From: Planctomycetaceae bacterium
Lineage (GTDB): Bacteria; Planctomycetota; Phycisphaerae; Phycisphaerales; UBA1924
DNA length: 32,765 nt
NCBI GenBank assembly: GCA_021294835.1
Contig: JAJTDF010000033.1
Coordinates: forward strand, 1-32,765
Reading direction: 5' to 3'
Positions 30,901 to 32,765 of this stretch are shown here, piece by piece. The position numbers and the translations under genes are program-made. The notes beneath the pieces were generated by a model, which worked only from the letters and a program-made list of their open reading frames with translations, ran no database searches and had not been told where the DNA came from. The stretch's first letter is position 1. Each line of letters starts with the position of its first letter.

Positions 30901-32253
30901 ATGCCCACCCGCAACACCCCCTCCACCTCCACCCGCGCTCGCACCGCCGCAGCGCTGCTGCTGGCCGCTTCGCTGCCCGTCACCGCTGCGCTGGCCGAAC
31001 CCGCCGCCGGCTCCGGTTCTGGTTCTGGTTCCGGTTCGGGCACAGCCCCAGCCCAGAACCCGCCCGCCGCAACGCCGCCGGCCCCGGCCCCCGCGCCAGC
31101 CGCGCCTGCCACCCCCGCGCCCGCCAAGCCCGCGGTCATTGACCTCCAGAAGCAGGCCCAGAAGCCCCGCCCCGGCCAGATCGCCCCCGGCCAAGCCACA
31201 CCCGCGGCCCCCGGAGCTCCAGCCACCGCCCCGGCCGCGGCCCCCGCGCTGCCACCGCCCGATGCTGTCAACGCCACCAGCCGCCCTGCCGTCGTCGCCC
31301 CCACCGCCACACCGTCCACCACCACCACCACCGCCCCCGCGGCCGCCGCAGCCCCCGTGCTGGTCACCCCGCGTTCGCCGCAGGCCCCCCAGCCCACGCC
31401 AGCCCCCGCTGCGGCGCCGGCCGCTGCCGCTGCTCCCGCTGCCGCGCCTGCCGCACCACCGCAGCCCGCCTTCCCCGTCACCAGCGCCCAGCAAGGCCTG
31501 TCAGTCTCCCCGCAAGACCTCGCCCCGGTCCCCTCAGCCATGACGGTCAGTTCCTGGGACCGCATGCCCGCTCGCACCGCCCCCGCCTTCCGCCCCGCCG
31601 GCGCCTTCACCCAGCCGCCGCTGCCGGGCATGGGCGCCGTCAACGCCCCCGCCCAGCCCCAGCCCACGCCAGCCATCGTCCCCAGCACCGGCGGCGCCAT
31701 GGTTGATGCCACCATCCGCCCTGCCCCCGCCGCCCCGACGGCTCCGCCCGCCGCCCGCCCGGCCCAGACCGCCGGACCCCGCGTCCCGCCGCCCGCCTCC
31801 GCCGGTGGCGTCGGCATCGCCGCCTCCGCAGCCCAGGTCAAAGGCCAGCCCCAGTGGCGGCTGATCGAATCCCCGCCCGCCGCCTGGCTCACCCCTGCCC
31901 AGGGCGAGAGCCTCCGGGGCAGCGTCGAAGTTCGCACCGGCCCTGAAGACGCTCTCACCGTCACCGCCGGCGACTTCGCCACCGTCGCCGTCGGCCCCTT
32001 CGCCCGCGTGGAATTTCTCGCCGTCTCGGCCGACGCCCTCGCCGGCGACATCATCACCGCCGCCGGCGGCCGCCTCTTCCTCCGTCTGGGCCGGGGCGAC
32101 ATCACCCTCACCCCCAACGCCCAGGCCGCCCCCGTCGCTGTGCTCATCGGCGACACCCTCACCCTCGTCCGCGAACCCATGCGCCTGACCGCCACCCCCG
32201 CTGCGCCCGCCGCCACTGCCCCCACCCCCCCGGCCCCCGCCCAGCCGCGCTGA
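30901..32253 (+). CDS. Pro/Ala-rich secreted protein with FecR-like C-terminus
   Basis: A 450-residue exported protein. A signal peptide (RTAAALLLAASLPVTAALAE) is followed by about 300 residues of low-complexity Ala/Pro with a Gly-Ser repeat and a TTTTT run. The C-terminal 110 residues are ordered: WRLIESPPAAWLTPAQGESL, GSVEVRTGPEDALTVTAGDF, VAVGPFARVEFLAVSA and RLFLRLGRGDITLTPN. Alternating strands of this kind resemble FecR beta-helix domains, which in planctomycetes occur in envelope and cell-surface proteins; the match is moderate. AAGGA lies 13 nt before the ATG. The gene is followed after 30 nt by a DNA glycosylase gene. Confidence 0.72.
   Translation: MPTRNTPSTSTRARTAAALLLAASLPVTAALAEPAAGSGSGSGSGSGTAPAQNPPAATPPAPAPAPAAPATPAPAKPAVIDLQKQAQKPRPGQIAPGQATPAAPGAPATAPAAAPALPPPDAVNATSRPAVVAPTATPSTTTTTAPAAAAAPVLVTPRSPQAPQPTPAPAAAPAAAAAPAAAPAAPPQPAFPVTSAQQGLSVSPQDLAPVPSAMTVSSWDRMPARTAPAFRPAGAFTQPPLPGMGAVNAPAQPQPTPAIVPSTGGAMVDATIRPAPAAPTAPPAARPAQTAGPRVPPPASAGGVGIAASAAQVKGQPQWRLIESPPAAWLTPAQGESLRGSVEVRTGPEDALTVTAGDFATVAVGPFARVEFLAVSADALAGDIITAAGGRLFLRLGRGDITLTPNAQAAPVAVLIGDTLTLVREPMRLTATPAAPAATAPTPPAPAQPR
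31009..31038 (+). repeat. 6-bp tandem repeat (Gly-Ser)5
   Basis: Five hexamer units (GGCTCC, GGTTCT twice, GGTTCC, GGTTCG) encode a Gly-Ser stretch just after the signal peptide of the Pro/Ala-rich protein. Confidence 0.75.
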
Positions 32254-32283
32254 TCCGCCCCCGGCCGGCGGCGACGCACACCC

Positions 32284-32765
32284 ATGCCCACCGCCTTCAC
32301 CATCACGCCGCCTGCGGACTTTGTCCTCAAGCGCGACGCATGCAGCTACGGCTACTTCCTCCTCGCCCCCAACCGCTGGGTCCCCGCCGAGCTGGCCCTC
32401 AACCGCGCCCTGAGGCTGCCCTCCGGGCCCGCGTGGGTCCGCATCACCCAGCCCGGCAAGCGGGGCAGCGATCTGACCATTCAGCCCGACCGCACGCTCT
32501 CCGCCGCCGACTGTGCCGCCGTCGTCGTCGCCCTGCGTCGCATGCTCCGGCTTGACGAAACCGCCGACCACATCCGCGCCTTCCACCGGCTTGACCCGCG
32601 CTGGCGCCGCAGCGGCGTCGGCCGCCTCTGCCGCTCGCCCTCGCTGTTCGAGGATGTCATCAAGACCGTCACCAGTTGCAACGTCGCCTGGCCCAGCACC
32701 GTCGCCATGAACCGCCGCCTGTGCGAGCACTTCGGCCAGGGCGGCTGCTTCCCCGAGCCGGGCGA
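32284..32765 (+). CDS. HhH-GPD DNA glycosylase (N-terminal part, cut by window edge)
   Basis: One hundred and sixty residues are visible and the gene runs off the window. The N-terminal part (residues 1-100; SYGYFLLAPNRWVPAELALN, GSDLTIQPDRTLSAADC) looks like the beta-domain found before OGG1/AlkA-type cores. It is followed by the glycosylase core beginning RSPSLFEDVIKTVTSCNVAW and PSTVAMNRRLCEHFG, characteristic of 8-oxoguanine or 3-methyladenine glycosylases. These excise damaged bases in base-excision repair. The catalytic Lys/Asp helix-hairpin-helix lies beyond the window, so the substrate class cannot be fixed. The start is the ATG at 32284, 30 nt after the preceding gene. Confidence 0.85.
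   Translation, partial: MPTAFTITPPADFVLKRDACSYGYFLLAPNRWVPAELALNRALRLPSGPAWVRITQPGKRGSDLTIQPDRTLSAADCAAVVVALRRMLRLDETADHIRAFHRLDPRWRRSGVGRLCRSPSLFEDVIKTVTSCNVAWPSTVAMNRRLCEHFGQGGCFPEPG

Overview
The window is very GC-rich (about 70% by eye), densely coded on both strands, and has no IS element, phage gene, CRISPR array or recognisable tRNA/rRNA. The gene content (ECF sigma factors paired with membrane anti-sigma-like proteins, FAS1 protein, GAF-HlyD and PqqD-M50-HlyD fusions, PDZ/hydrolase/propeller fusion, many Ala/Pro-rich secreted proteins) suggests a Planctomycetota chromosome, perhaps Phycisphaerae. This is inference from gene style; no marker gene was compared with a database.

Layout. 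1-5.6 kb (+): lysyl-tRNA synthetase, then a secreted FAS1 protein, an ECF sigma factor and an RskA-like membrane anti-sigma factor, then a secreted EKPT-repeat protein. 5.7-10.3 kb (-): two tandem paralogous membrane proteins (one with two zinc ribbons), SixA-like phosphohistidine phosphatase, CoaD and an AhpD-like protein. 10.5-16.6 kb, mixed strands: GT4 glycosyltransferase, PilZ-like protein, HIT hydrolase, tandem-CBS protein, M42-like metallopeptidase, and divergently from it D-3-phosphoglycerate dehydrogenase.

16.7-21.9 kb (+) holds the most unusual locus: a secreted HlyD-type adaptor, overlapped by 4 nt by a cytoplasmic GAF/transmembrane/HlyD protein, followed by a PqqD-like/M50 intramembrane metalloprotease/HlyD fusion. 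All three carry the same adaptor module, but no ABC, RND or TolC partner is encoded nearby. A peptide-recognising, proteolytic, cell-state-sensing envelope export or signalling device is a plausible but untested reading.

22-27.7 kb (+): M20D amidohydrolase, a lower-GC orphan gene with a probable leaderless promoter, a winged-helix regulator with a well-formed leaderless-type promoter, and a secreted PDZ/alpha-beta hydrolase/BNR-propeller fusion. 27.6-29.6 kb (-): a four-TM anti-sigma-like protein translationally coupled to a downstream ECF sigma factor (reverse of the usual order), and a small FlgM-like gene followed by a clear intrinsic terminator. 29.9-32.8 kb (+): SPOR-like lipoprotein, Pro/Ala-rich secreted FecR-like protein, and the start of a HhH-GPD DNA glycosylase cut by the window edge.

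Many long open frames opposite real genes are shadows produced by the GC-rich third codon position and are not annotated.
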